NCBI RefSeq assembly: GCF_017313085.1
Contig: NZ_JAFLNF010000002.1
Location: forward strand, 372,001 to 436,000
Source of the DNA: Roseibium limicola
Lineage (GTDB): Bacteria; Pseudomonadota; Alphaproteobacteria; Rhizobiales; Stappiaceae
Reading direction: 5' to 3'
DNA length: 64,000 bases
Within the stretch, counting starts at the first letter, position 1, and every line of letters starts with the position of its first letter. A program made the position numbers and the translations under genes. Shown piece by piece: positions 52,824-62,398 of the stretch. The notes below the pieces were generated by a model. The model was given only the letters and a program-made list of their open reading frames with translations, was not told the origin of the DNA and made no database searches.

Positions 52824-54866
52824 ATGACCGCAAACCCGCTTCTTGCCGACTGGACCACACCTTACGAGTTGCCGCCCTTCGGCGATATCTCACCGGACCA
52901 CTTCCGGGAAGCCTTCGACAAGGGTATGGCGGACGGACGACAGGAAATCGATGCGATCGCCGACAATCCGGAAGCACCCTCGTTTGACAATACGATTGCC
53001 GAAATGGAGCGCAGCGGCGACTTGATCAGCCGGACTGCCCGCACCTTCTACAATCTGAGTGGTGCCCATACCAATCCTGATCTCCAGGCACTCGAGCGAG
53101 AAATGGCGCCCAAGCTTGCCAAGCACAGCTCCGAGACTTTCCAAAATGCCAAACTTTATGAGCGCATCGCCGACCTCTGGGCAAACAGAGACGGCCTTGG
53201 CCTTGATCAGGAAGAGGCCCGCGTTCTGGAACGCTACCATTCCATGTTCCAGCGGGCTGGCGCAGGCTTGGAGCCGGATCAGAAGGCGCGTATGGGAGAA
53301 ATTTCACAGCGCCTTGCCACCCTTGGAACCCGGTTCTCGCAGAATGTCCTGAAAGACGAAGCCGATTACCAGCTCGTGCTTGAGACGGACGCAGACATCG
53401 CCGGACTGCCTGACTTCTTGCTGTCTGCAGCAGCAGAGGCGGCGACTGCACGCGGGCTCGAAGGCAAGTACGTCATCACCCTGTCTCGATCTTCCATTGA
53501 GCCGTTTCTGCAATTCTCAACCAACCGCGCGCGACGGGAAGAAGCATTCAAAGCCTGGACCGCACGCGGTGAGAACCCTGGCGAAACCGACAACCGCGCT
53601 CTGATCGCCGAGACAGTTGCCCTGCGTCAGGAGCGGGCCAAGCTGCTGGGGTTCGACAGTTTCGCCGCCTTCAAGCTGGACGACACCATGGCCAAGACAC
53701 CCGAGGCGGTGCGTGAACTGCTGATGCGCGTCTGGGAACCGGCAGTCGCCCGCGCCAACGAAGAGGCTGACAAACTGCAAGCACTGGCGCACACAGAAGG
53801 CGACAACGGCGATCTGCAACCCTGGGATTGGCGATTTTATTCGGAAAAACTGCGGAAGGCAGAATTCGATCTCGATGATGCCGAGCTGAAGCCCTATCTT
53901 CAGCTGGACCAGGTCATTGCAGCTGCCTTTCACACAGCCAACCGACTGTTCGGACTAAGCTTTGAGGAAAAACAGGATCTGCCGATCTATCATCCGGATG
54001 TTCGGGTCTTTGAGGTTAAAAATGGCCAGGGTAAGCACTTAGGGCTGTTCATGGGCGACTATTTTGCGCGGCCATCAAAGCGCTCTGGCGCCTGGATGAG
54101 CGCCTTCCGCTCCCAGCATCGCTGCAAGGGTGAAGTCTCGCCCATCATCGTCAATGTGATGAACTTCTCGAAGGGAAAGAGCGGTGAAGCCTCGCTTCTC
54201 ACCTTCGATGACGCACGCACCCTCTTCCACGAGTTCGGCCACGCGCTCCATGGCCTCTTGTCGAATGTGACCTACCCAATGATCTCGGGAACGTCCGTCG
54301 CGCGCGATTTTGTCGAGCTTCCCTCGCAACTTTACGAACACTGGTTGTCGGAGCCGGAAATTCTGTCCAATTTCGCTGTGCATTACAAAACCGGAAAACC
54401 GATGCCGGAGAGTCTCCTGAACAAGGTAAAAGCTGCCGAGAACTTCAATCAGGGCTTTGCCACGGTCGAATACACTGCCTGTGCCTTGATCGACCAGGAT
54501 ATCCACACACTCGACGATCCGGAAGGACTGGATGTCAGCGCCTTCGAACAAGAACGGTTGAAAGCCCTTGGCATGCCAAAGCCAATCGTCATGCGTCACC
54601 GCCTTCCGCATTTTGCCCATGCCTTCGCCGGCGACGGTTACTCGGCTGGCTATTACAGCTACATGTGGTCGGAAGTGATGGATGCAGATGCCTTCGCCGC
54701 TTTCAAGGAAACCGGAGATGTCTTCGATCCGCAGACAGCGCACAAGCTTCTGACCCATATTTATTCGGCTGGCGGGCTGCCCGACCCGGCAGAAACCTAC
54801 CGTGCCTTCCGGGGGCGCGATCCAAAGATTAACGCGCTGCTGGAAAGCCGTGGCCTCGCGGCCTGA
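52824..54866 (+). CDS. dcp: M3 family oligopeptidase (dipeptidyl carboxypeptidase type)
   Basis: A 680-residue zinc metallopeptidase. The H-E-x-x-H motif is in HEFGHALHG (about residue 469), with the third ligand glutamate in DFVELPSQ about 25 residues later. The N-terminal NPLLADWTTPYELPPFGDI and GDYFARPSKRSGAWM are typical of Dcp/OpdA-type enzymes, which remove dipeptides or cut short peptides in the cytoplasm. Dcp and oligopeptidase A are hard to tell apart by eye; the start and the DYFARPSKRSGAWM block favour Dcp. The ATG at 52824 is taken because it begins the conserved region. Confidence 0.92.
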   Translation: MTANPLLADWTTPYELPPFGDISPDHFREAFDKGMADGRQEIDAIADNPEAPSFDNTIAEMERSGDLISRTARTFYNLSGAHTNPDLQALEREMAPKLAKHSSETFQNAKLYERIADLWANRDGLGLDQEEARVLERYHSMFQRAGAGLEPDQKARMGEISQRLATLGTRFSQNVLKDEADYQLVLETDADIAGLPDFLLSAAAEAATARGLEGKYVITLSRSSIEPFLQFSTNRARREEAFKAWTARGENPGETDNRALIAETVALRQERAKLLGFDSFAAFKLDDTMAKTPEAVRELLMRVWEPAVARANEEADKLQALAHTEGDNGDLQPWDWRFYSEKLRKAEFDLDDAELKPYLQLDQVIAAAFHTANRLFGLSFEEKQDLPIYHPDVRVFEVKNGQGKHLGLFMGDYFARPSKRSGAWMSAFRSQHRCKGEVSPIIVNVMNFSKGKSGEASLLTFDDARTLFHEFGHALHGLLSNVTYPMISGTSVARDFVELPSQLYEHWLSEPEILSNFAVHYKTGKPMPESLLNKVKAAENFNQGFATVEYTACALIDQDIHTLDDPEGLDVSAFEQERLKALGMPKPIVMRHRLPHFAHAFAGDGYSAGYYSYMWSEVMDADAFAAFKETGDVFDPQTAHKLLTHIYSAGGLPDPAETYRAFRGRDPKINALLESRGLAA

Positions 54867-55031
54867 GTTGCATAAAGTTGGTCTCCGCGGCACTGAACGT
54901 CAGCCCTCTGACATCAGCGTCGCGGAGGTCCCGCTCGACATAGAAACAACCGTCGGGGCCGATACTAAACAACCAAGCTGGCCGTCTGCTGACACTGGCT
55001 GACCTTGATCCTCTGTCTTGAAACGAATGCC

Positions 55032-55436
55032 ATGCCTTTGATCCCGACCTCCACGCCGTCTCATCCGACCGTCTTTCTGCTGCGTGCAGGACTCTTCCTG
55101 GGTGGAATTTCAGGGATGGGCGGTGTGATGCTGATGGCCGCTGCAGCTCACGTCGACACGACCGGACTGATGAACCAAGCTGGCGAAATGCTGATGTTCC
55201 ATGCTCCGGCTTTGGCAGCAATGGGACTTCTCGCGCAGCTTCGCAGGGCGCCCATTGCAGCCCTGGCATTGACTGTGATGAGCATCGGACTGGCACTCTT
55301 CTGTGGCGATCTCGTGATGCGCGCCATGGCAGACCACCGGCTTTTTCCGATGGCCGCGCCTTCCGGCGGCATGGCATTGATCATTTCCTGGGCGCTGTTT
55401 GCGCTCGCAGGACTGTTTTGCCGACAACGCAGTTGA
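55032..55436 (+). CDS. Small membrane protein, DUF423-like
   Basis: A 134-residue integral membrane protein with about four hydrophobic helices (about 18-40, 56-72, 78-100, 110-128). GALFLGG-type start (LRAGLFLGGISGMGGVML), AAAAHVDTTGLMNQAGEMLMFHAPALAAMGLL and LFCGDLVMRA resemble the DUF423 layout, in which a histidine-rich segment and a G-D pair are conserved. Function unknown. The ribosome-binding site is weak. It lies between the peptidase and the P450 gene and could be read through from the former. Confidence 0.78.
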   Translation: MPLIPTSTPSHPTVFLLRAGLFLGGISGMGGVMLMAAAAHVDTTGLMNQAGEMLMFHAPALAAMGLLAQLRRAPIAALALTVMSIGLALFCGDLVMRAMADHRLFPMAAPSGGMALIISWALFALAGLFCRQRS

Positions 55437-55543
55437 GACACAAGTTGAGCCAGGAAACGCACATCAAGACGGTCCCGAAGCGCGAACACTCTCAAATTTG
55501 GCTATAACTTAAAACATCACGGATTTCGGGGATATTGCATACG

Positions 55544-56950
55544 ATGGCGATGAACGACGCGGCCCGTCTGACCACCGGCCAACCGAGCTATACTCCCCCC
55601 TACCCCTACCGGCACCCCGCCTCGCCCTCGATCATCGAGCTCTTGGGACTTGCGAGGAAAAATTTTCTCTCCATCTGGACGGAGCGTGATTTCACCCGAC
55701 GCCTGGTGTCTCAACAGGTCCTGGCGCGCAAGCTGTTCCTTTGCAACATGCCGGATGTTGTTCAAGAGGCTTTCCAGGCCAATCACAAAGGATTGCAACG
55801 CAAGAGCCCGCAAATGCGCCATGCCTTGGCGCCGCTGCTGGGCGACGGACTGTTCATCAGCGATCAGGAGGTCTGGCGCAAGCGCCGCAAGATTGTCGCC
55901 CCGATCATTCATGGATCGCGCGTGCCCGGCTTTGCACCGATCATGGTGGAAACTATCGTCGAAAAGTCGCAGGAATGGGACGCCCTCGGCGAGGGTGCAG
56001 AAGTCGATGCCTTGTTGGACATGGCGCATCTGACTGCGGAGATCATCTGCCGCACCATTTTTGGCCGCACCCTCGGCAAGACCTACGCGGCAGATGTGGT
56101 TCAAGGCTTCACCGAATATCAAAAGCATATCGATCAGGTAGATGTGATGGCTATGCTTGGTCTGCCTGACTGGATCCCACGCTTTCAGGGCAGCAAAGTC
56201 CGCAAGGCCACAACTCAAATCCTGTCAGTTCTAGATGAAATCATCGACAGCTATCAGGCGCAGAAGGATCAGGGCGAAACTTCGGTAATCGGTGGTCTTC
56301 TCGAAGCCCGCGACGAAGATGGCAAGCCCTTGAGCCGCGCTGCCATTCGCTCCGAAGCCGCGGTGATCTTCATGGCTGGCCATGAGACGACAGCCAACAC
56401 CCTGGCCTGGGCCTGGTTCCTGTTGTCACAGGCCCCGCACATTCGTGAAAAGCTTCACGCTGAACTGGACAGCGTTCTTGAAGGGCGTACCCCGGAATTC
56501 AAGGACGTCGCACAGTTGCCCTATACCAAAGCTGTGATTGAAGAGACACTAAGGCTTTATCCGCCTGTCCCCCTCCTGGCTCGCGAAGCTATCGAGGACG
56601 TGAACATCGGAGGCCGCCGCGTCCCGAAGGGATCGCTGCTACTTGTGGTGCCATGGCTACTCCACCGCAATCCGCTGCTCTGGGAGAGACCGGACGTCTT
56701 CGATCCCGGTCGTTTCCTGATCAAGGAAGGTCGCCCGAACAAATACGGCTATGTACCGTTCTCTATCGGACCACGCATTTGTGCCGGGCTCCAATTCGGA
56801 CTGGTGGAATCCGTGCTTAGTCTTGCAACACTAGCCAGTCGGTTCGAGTTGAACCTGAAGCCTGGCACGGACGTGCAGCCCGTTTCCCGGCTTACTCTTC
56901 GGCCCGGAGAAACCCTTCCGATGCTTATTAGCCCGCGTCGTCGTGGATGA
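55544..56950 (+). CDS. Cytochrome P450
   Basis: A 468-residue heme-thiolate monooxygenase without a membrane anchor. The oxygen-binding I-helix motif AGHETT (278-283), the K-helix ExxR (E334-R337), and the heme loop FSIGPRICAG (406-415, axial C413) are intact. The sequence PYPYRHPASPSIIELLGLARKNF before the first helices is unlike camphor-type P450s and recalls the fatty-acid/long-chain hydroxylase branch. No ferredoxin or reductase gene is adjacent, so electrons come from elsewhere. The stop lies 4 bp before the ATG of an LpxL-like acyltransferase. The pairing suggests hydroxylation of an acyl chain or lipid precursor, an inference only. Confidence 0.92.
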   Translation: MAMNDAARLTTGQPSYTPPYPYRHPASPSIIELLGLARKNFLSIWTERDFTRRLVSQQVLARKLFLCNMPDVVQEAFQANHKGLQRKSPQMRHALAPLLGDGLFISDQEVWRKRRKIVAPIIHGSRVPGFAPIMVETIVEKSQEWDALGEGAEVDALLDMAHLTAEIICRTIFGRTLGKTYAADVVQGFTEYQKHIDQVDVMAMLGLPDWIPRFQGSKVRKATTQILSVLDEIIDSYQAQKDQGETSVIGGLLEARDEDGKPLSRAAIRSEAAVIFMAGHETTANTLAWAWFLLSQAPHIREKLHAELDSVLEGRTPEFKDVAQLPYTKAVIEETLRLYPPVPLLAREAIEDVNIGGRRVPKGSLLLVVPWLLHRNPLLWERPDVFDPGRFLIKEGRPNKYGYVPFSIGPRICAGLQFGLVESVLSLATLASRFELNLKPGTDVQPVSRLTLRPGETLPMLISPRRRG

Positions 56951-56954
56951 ACCG

Positions 56955-58103
56955 ATGGAGAACCGCGCCCCCCAATCCGACACTGCACGAGCGCCTTCCC
57001 AGCTGCAGAAACGCCGCACACACGACTTGCGCCTCTCAGACATTCCGTTTTCCGAGACATACCCGGCCGAGCCTCCGGTCCCTCCGATTGCGGAGATTTT
57101 CAGCTCGGACAAAGGCAAGCAGCACACAGCCCGGCTCTTCTGGATCAGTCATACGCTGCAGGGGCTGGCCAACACAGCCCTGTATCAGGTCCTGGCATCC
57201 CTGCGGCCAAGCATTGCCTCAACCATCGGCTCGCTGATTGCAGATCCCACCCGCTGGCGTTACCGCGACAGAATTTTTGCCCGACGCATCCGAGAAAACA
57301 TCAGCAAGCTGCGTGCCTATGCTCATGAGCGCCGACTGACCGACACTGGGGTGGGCCACGATTTCTGCCCCTCAAACGACGATGAGGCCCACAAGAGCTG
57401 GTGGAGAAACATCAGCCGAACCCTGGCCGAATTTTCAGTCGTCAATCGATTGATATGGGATCGAAGTATCCGGGTCGTCGGCGAAGAGAACCTGATGAGC
57501 GCCCGAGCAAGTGGTCGCCCACTGGTTTTCACCTCGGTACATCTCGCCACCTGGGAAGTCGTGATCGCCGCCACGCACATCGGACCGCACGGACCTTCTA
57601 TCGGACCATTTCAGCCGGAGCCGAACCGCTTCTCCAACCGGATTGTGTATCTTCAGCGGAAAGCGCGAAACCAGTATCTGTTCCCTCCGGGTCGCAAATC
57701 CGCCTTTCGCCTCAGCCGTCTGTTGCAGGCAGGAGCCGCGTCGATCATCATCTTTATCGACGAGGTTCGCCAGCATCAGATCCATTTTCCGTTCTTCGGG
57801 AGACCGGCCCCGAGCGCAGGCAACGGCGTTGTTGCCATCAAGCTGGCCAATAGTGCTGGCGGCTTGATCGTGCCGATCTATTTGCGCAGGACCAAAGGGG
57901 TTCGCTTCGAACTTGTCATCCTGCCAGCACTGTATCCTGACGCCCAGAGCTCCGGTCGTGAGACAGCCACCCTCGAAGGTGCTCAGACCGCGCAGCAAAT
58001 TTACGACATCGCGGAAACCCTCACACGTTTGAACGACCTCTATGAGCCAATCATCCTTGAAAACGTCGAGCAGTGGTACATGCTGAGTGAGCTCAGACTA
58101 TAG
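56955..58103 (+). CDS. LpxL/HtrB-like lysophospholipid acyltransferase
   Basis: A protein of about 382 residues of the LpxL (LABLAT) family. The catalytic H-x4-E is seen as HLATWE, the variant known for LpxL. FIDEVRQHQIHFPFFGRPAP and GVVAIKLANSAGGLIVPIY are the later substrate-pocket blocks. The N-terminus of about 60 residues is polar, unlike the short membrane anchor of true LpxL, so it may be soluble or peripheral and the acceptor may not be lipid A. ATG 56955 is chosen; an in-frame GTG at 56943 would overlap the P450 stop. Tightly coupled to the P450 gene. The following 170 bp are AT-rich. Confidence 0.85.
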   Translation: MENRAPQSDTARAPSQLQKRRTHDLRLSDIPFSETYPAEPPVPPIAEIFSSDKGKQHTARLFWISHTLQGLANTALYQVLASLRPSIASTIGSLIADPTRWRYRDRIFARRIRENISKLRAYAHERRLTDTGVGHDFCPSNDDEAHKSWWRNISRTLAEFSVVNRLIWDRSIRVVGEENLMSARASGRPLVFTSVHLATWEVVIAATHIGPHGPSIGPFQPEPNRFSNRIVYLQRKARNQYLFPPGRKSAFRLSRLLQAGAASIIIFIDEVRQHQIHFPFFGRPAPSAGNGVVAIKLANSAGGLIVPIYLRRTKGVRFELVILPALYPDAQSSGRETATLEGAQTAQQIYDIAETLTRLNDLYEPIILENVEQWYMLSELRL

Positions 58104-58321
58104 TAGGTCGACAACACCAAAAGTAAGCAGTAAACCTATTGCGATAAATAACATAGTAAGTATTTATTACGTATTTATCTTGTTGGAAATCATATTTTTT
58201 AAATACATCAAATAGTATACGTAAGCCATCGCCTTACAAACTGCCTTATACCATGGATATGAGCAGAGGTTAGAAGATGATTCTACCTAGTGTCAGGTTC
58301 CCGATTTTTCAGGAGGTTTGC

Positions 58322-60607
58322 TTGGCACCGGCAATGCTGGAAAATTTAAAAGAGCACAAGGCGGCGTCCCGAAAGCAGTACTTGCTTGCAAACGGGGTTC
58401 ACCATTCGCTTATCGTGGGTATCGTGCTGACGATTGCAACCATGACCGGCCTGCTTTACTGGGCAGCCGAGCGCCAGAACAGGTCCCATGCCGACTTCAC
58501 GTTGAAGCTGGTTAACGGCAATCTGAGTGCCATGAAACTGCGTATGGCCGATACCATAAGCGAAGTCATCAACTCGCCTCAGGTCCTCAGCAACCTCCGC
58601 AGCAACGATACGGAATGGCTTAACGGTGACCTGCGCGACAAACTCCTCAACTCGCCCGTAATTGACCTTGCCGGGATCGACATTGGCCACGATCAGCCGC
58701 GCGCACTTTGGTATGTGGATGGCGAGGGAAAGACAACGGGAACAGGTGATGATCTTCAACTATTCTGGGATCTCCGCCGAACATTGACCTCCGAGGTCAA
58801 ATCCTTGTCCGGAATCTATACCGATTTCATCGAGTGGAGAGGGGCCGTCTTCATCATAGGCGCGGCTTATTTCAGCCAGCAGAACCTTGGTGGAGCGTTG
58901 GCGGCTGCCACTCCCATTTTCGTCCTCGGTCAGGAATTGAACAAGCGATCCTTGAAGTACCTCGAGGAGGAGCTGACGCTGAAAAACCTGACCTTCGCTC
59001 CTGTGCGGGACCCGGGCGCCAAATTGGCGGTGATCAGAGGTACGGGCGCGCTGATTAAATCTTCACTCGACCAGCCTCTGGCCTATCTGCATTGGCAGCC
59101 AGAGCGCCCTGGCGACGAATTCATCCATCGGGCAGCTATTCCTGTACTGATCGTCTTTCTCACCTTGAGTGCCGTCGGCCTCTGCGCCGCGCGCTTCGCA
59201 AAGCGCAGCTCCAGTCGACTGCTGGACCAGGAAAAATATGCATTCTGGCTCGCCCGCCATGACACTGTCACACGCCTGCCAAATCGCGAATCCCTGCTGG
59301 ACCGCATGACTTCTTCAACTGTCCGCAGTGAATGCCAGGCCGGCCACGCCGCCATGATGCTGATCGATATCGCCGGATTGCGAGACATAAACAATGCGGT
59401 TGGTCAGGCAGGAGGCAACGAACTCATTCGCCAGGTCGCCGAGCGCCTGCAGCAAACATTGCCCCCGAATACCTATCTCGCGAGAACTGGCGGAGACGAG
59501 TTTGATGTACTTGTCCTTTCCAACTATCCAGATGATGACATCCGCTCTTGTGCGGAGATGGTGCAAAATGTTTTTTCGCCCGATTACACCGTGAGCGGAC
59601 ATATATTTCAGGTTCGCGCCGCAATCGGTTACGCCAGTTCCCACACCGACAAGTGCGGCATCACCGAATTGAAAAGGCGCTGCGATCTGGCCGTAATGGA
59701 AGCTAAACGCGTGCGCACCGGATCCCCGCTCCATTACAACCCGGATCTCGACACGATTCTCAACAACCACCGGGATCTGGAGGTTCCTCTCCGCCAGGCC
59801 ATTGCCGATGGCGAAATTACCGTAGTCTACCAGCCAATCGTGTGTTCCAGGACTCGACGTCTTCTCCGGGTCGAAGCGCTTGCGCGCTGGTCTCCGGCGC
59901 ATCTGGGACACCCGGTCAGTCCAGAGATCTTCATCTCACTGGCTGAGCAGGCAGGGCTGATTTCCGCGCTCGGCCAGAGCGTTCTCATAAAGGTTTGCCG
60001 CGACATGCAGATGTGGCCGGACCTTAAGGTCAGCGTCAACGCCTCCCCAAGGGAGTTGAGTGACCCACGGTTTGTCGCCCGTCTTATTCGCACCTGCCGC
60101 GACCACAATATCTTGCCGCAGCGTCTCGCCATCGAACTGACAGAAGGCGTACTCGTCACCCAGCCGGAAGTCAGTCGCATGCGCCTCAACGCGTTGCGAG
60201 CTGCTGGTTTTCGCGTATTCCTGGATGACTTCGGCGACGGGTTCTCATCGATCGGCTACCTGCGCAGACTTCCCTTCGATACATTGAAGATTGATCGAAG
60301 CTTCATTCGCGACATCACCAACAGCGAAGAAGCGCAAGCACTGATCGTATCCATCACCGGCCTGGCGAAGGCTCTTCATCTGAACGTGGTGGCGGAAGGT
60401 GTGGAAACCGAAGAACAGGCAAGCCTGCTGCAACTGACCGACGTCGAAAGCTATCAGGGTTTCCTCTTTGGCCACCCGATGACGTTTTTGGAGCTTCTTG
60501 CGCGCTATGGAGACGGTGTGGATGCCGAAAACCCCAAAGAGATTCGTCCTGACGAGCCCGAGACCGAGGCACTAAAGGCTACAGGCAGCGAAGGTGCCCG
60601 CACCTGA
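58322..60607 (+). CDS. Membrane-bound GGDEF-EAL protein (c-di-GMP turnover)
   Basis: A protein of about 761 residues. A first membrane helix (about 30-48) and a second (about 270-290) flank a periplasmic sensor region of about 220 residues. Next come GGDEF (TGGDEF, about 390-394, intact, no R-x-x-D inhibitory site visible) and EAL (RVEALARW, with ELTEG, DDFGDG and VVAEGVE). Both active sites look complete, so it could make or break c-di-GMP, with the GGDEF possibly a GTP-sensing regulator of the EAL. AGGAGG (58311-58316) sits 5 bp before TTG 58322, which I take as start; ATG 58277 in frame is the alternative. Confidence 0.9.
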   Translation: MAPAMLENLKEHKAASRKQYLLANGVHHSLIVGIVLTIATMTGLLYWAAERQNRSHADFTLKLVNGNLSAMKLRMADTISEVINSPQVLSNLRSNDTEWLNGDLRDKLLNSPVIDLAGIDIGHDQPRALWYVDGEGKTTGTGDDLQLFWDLRRTLTSEVKSLSGIYTDFIEWRGAVFIIGAAYFSQQNLGGALAAATPIFVLGQELNKRSLKYLEEELTLKNLTFAPVRDPGAKLAVIRGTGALIKSSLDQPLAYLHWQPERPGDEFIHRAAIPVLIVFLTLSAVGLCAARFAKRSSSRLLDQEKYAFWLARHDTVTRLPNRESLLDRMTSSTVRSECQAGHAAMMLIDIAGLRDINNAVGQAGGNELIRQVAERLQQTLPPNTYLARTGGDEFDVLVLSNYPDDDIRSCAEMVQNVFSPDYTVSGHIFQVRAAIGYASSHTDKCGITELKRRCDLAVMEAKRVRTGSPLHYNPDLDTILNNHRDLEVPLRQAIADGEITVVYQPIVCSRTRRLLRVEALARWSPAHLGHPVSPEIFISLAEQAGLISALGQSVLIKVCRDMQMWPDLKVSVNASPRELSDPRFVARLIRTCRDHNILPQRLAIELTEGVLVTQPEVSRMRLNALRAAGFRVFLDDFGDGFSSIGYLRRLPFDTLKIDRSFIRDITNSEEAQALIVSITGLAKALHLNVVAEGVETEEQASLLQLTDVESYQGFLFGHPMTFLELLARYGDGVDAENPKEIRPDEPETEALKATGSEGART

Positions 60608-60783
60608 CGTCGATGTTTGCCAAGCGAACCTCCAAGGCTCTTGCCTTTGAAGATGTCTGGACTGCCCGTGTGCGGAACCACAACGCGTCCCACCCGTTAG
60701 GTCCAGTATACTCATCCATGCTGCGAGACAGGACCAGGGCTAAAAAACCCGCCCCCTCCCGACCAGCGTCGTCTCGTCTTTCC

Positions 60784-61515
60784 ATGGAACCACCGTCTGT
60801 GATTAAAATCGCCTCCTACAACATTCAAAAGGCCATCGGGATCGACGGGCGACGTCGTCCGGAGCGCACGATGAAAGTGTTAAAGGAACTCGACTGTCAC
60901 GTCCTTGCTTTGCAGGAGGCGGACCGACGTTTCGGCGCGCGAACATCACCGCTTCAATCCGATCAGCTTGCCGACCTGAGCGGATACCGCCCGGTTCCGC
61001 TTTCACCCCACAACGGTGGTCTCGGCTGGCATGGCAACGCAATATTGGTGCGCCCTGACGTGGAAGTCGAGCATTACGCCTGCATCGACCTTCCCCGCCT
61101 GGAGCCACGTGGCGCGGTCATGGCACAATTGGTGATCAACGGACACCGCATAAGGGTTGCCGCTACCCATTTGAGCCTTGTCGGGCGGTATCGCCAACGA
61201 CAGATCGAAAGACTGATGCAGATCCTTCATCCCGATGAAGATGCCCCGCCGACGGTTCTGGTTGGCGACCTGAATGAGTGGCGCGACGACGGCCGGCCGC
61301 TCAAGGCGTTTTCACCTCATTATACCATCACGACGCCGGGCAAGAGCTTTCCATCTCCGTTTCCCGTGGCAAGTCTGGACCGGATCATGACCAGCTGCGA
61401 CCTGCGGGTTCTGAAGGCTGGTGTGCATAAGTCTGCGACTGCGCGTGTCGCGTCAGATCATCTCCCGGTCTGGGCGAACCTTCAGATTGAAGAGCGCTCA
61501 AACGCTTCCGCTTGA
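60784..61515 (+). CDS. Endonuclease/exonuclease/phosphatase (EEP) family hydrolase
   Basis: A 243-residue protein of the EEP fold. KIASYNIQKAIGIDGRRRPER (split, about 7-27), the metal-binding glutamate in LALQEADRRF, H in ATHLSLVGRYR, the D-x-N of VGDLNEWRDD and the final SDHLPVWA are the family catalytic blocks. Substrate could be nucleic acid, inositol phosphate or a phospholipid headgroup. The homologous region begins at about K8; ATG 60784 is used, though the frame is open to ATG 60613, six bases after the previous gene. Neither has a good ribosome-binding site. Confidence 0.83.
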   Translation: MEPPSVIKIASYNIQKAIGIDGRRRPERTMKVLKELDCHVLALQEADRRFGARTSPLQSDQLADLSGYRPVPLSPHNGGLGWHGNAILVRPDVEVEHYACIDLPRLEPRGAVMAQLVINGHRIRVAATHLSLVGRYRQRQIERLMQILHPDEDAPPTVLVGDLNEWRDDGRPLKAFSPHYTITTPGKSFPSPFPVASLDRIMTSCDLRVLKAGVHKSATARVASDHLPVWANLQIEERSNASA

Positions 61516-61620
61516 CGGCTTTCAAAACTGCACTGACCTCCACCAAACGTTCGTACAGGTCTCGCCCCTCTCCGGGAAGATGACAAGGGCTTGCGCCAGC
61601 AACCTCAAAACACCTGTACC

Positions 61621-61671
61621 CTCTCGCCAAAGACTGTGATATTCTCTCAGTTGACAGAATGGGCGAGAGAA
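61621..61671 (+). promoter_or_regulatory. Overlapping inverted repeats in the tup leader
   Basis: CTCTCGCC (61621-61628) is complementary to GGCGAGAG (61662-61669), and TTCTCTC (61642-61648) is complementary to GAGAGAA (61665-61671). The two share their right arm, so they are mutually exclusive. It could be an operator or an alternative-fold leader in front of tupB. Confidence 0.35.
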
Positions 61672-61681
61672 AAGTATAAAA

Positions 61682-62398
61682 ATGCAGGATTTTACAGGAA
61701 GCTTTCGGCTTGCTGGACGTCTTATCGCGGCGGCCGATCCTGCGCTCGTCGAAATCGTCCTGCTGTCGATACAAGTCACCCTAAGCGCCCTCGTCGTTTC
61801 TGCATTGATCGGCCTCCCCCTTGGCGCAACCTTGGCAATCAGCCGGTTTCCCGGACGGCACGGCCTGGTGATCCTGTGCAACGCCTTGATGGGACTTCCC
61901 CCCGTGGTCGTCGGGTTGCTCGTCTATATGATGCTGTCCAATGCAGGCCCCCTGGGCGTGTTGCAGTTGCTTTACACCCCGACAGCCATGGTGATCGCCC
62001 AGACGGTACTCATCACACCGATTCTGATCGCCCTGACCCGTCAGGTCATTGCTGACCTCAATCACGAATATGCAGAGACGTTTCACTCTCTCGGCGTTCC
62101 CGCGCACACCGCCATTGCCGCGCTCCTCTGGGATGGGCGCTTTTCACTGCTGACAGTCCTGCTTGCCGGCTTCGGTCGTGCAATTGCAGAAGTTGGCGCA
62201 GTGATGATCGTCGGCGGTAACATCAACCATGTCACACGGGTCATGACCACTGCCATTGCCCTGGAGACCTCAAAGGGTGAGCTTGCACTGGCTTTGGCGC
62301 TGGGGCTCATTCTGCTCGCGATTGCGCTGGGTGTGAACGCCTTGACCTCGATGATCAATGCCCCGGACGGAAAGCGCTCCCATGTCAGAAGTGCTTGA
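61682..62398 (+). CDS. tupB: Tungstate ABC transporter permease TupB
   Basis: A 238-residue inner-membrane permease with about five helices. SIQVTLSALVVSALIGLPLG (about 28-47) and NALMGLPPVVVGLLVYMMLS are the TupB/ModB-like start, and HSLGVPAHTAIAALLWDGR with GFGRAIAEVGAVMIVGGNI is the coupling region typical of TupB. Imports tungstate (or molybdate) for molybdopterin/tungstopterin enzymes. First gene of tupBCA here. The ATG follows a rather poor, A-rich site. Its 3' end overlaps tupC by 17 bp. Confidence 0.9.
   Translation: MQDFTGSFRLAGRLIAAADPALVEIVLLSIQVTLSALVVSALIGLPLGATLAISRFPGRHGLVILCNALMGLPPVVVGLLVYMMLSNAGPLGVLQLLYTPTAMVIAQTVLITPILIALTRQVIADLNHEYAETFHSLGVPAHTAIAALLWDGRFSLLTVLLAGFGRAIAEVGAVMIVGGNINHVTRVMTTAIALETSKGELALALALGLILLAIALGVNALTSMINAPDGKRSHVRSA

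Noticed and set aside
54075..54893. 272-codon minus-strand open frame opposite the M3 peptidase
   Set aside because: Antisense to the HEFGH catalytic region of a clear peptidase.
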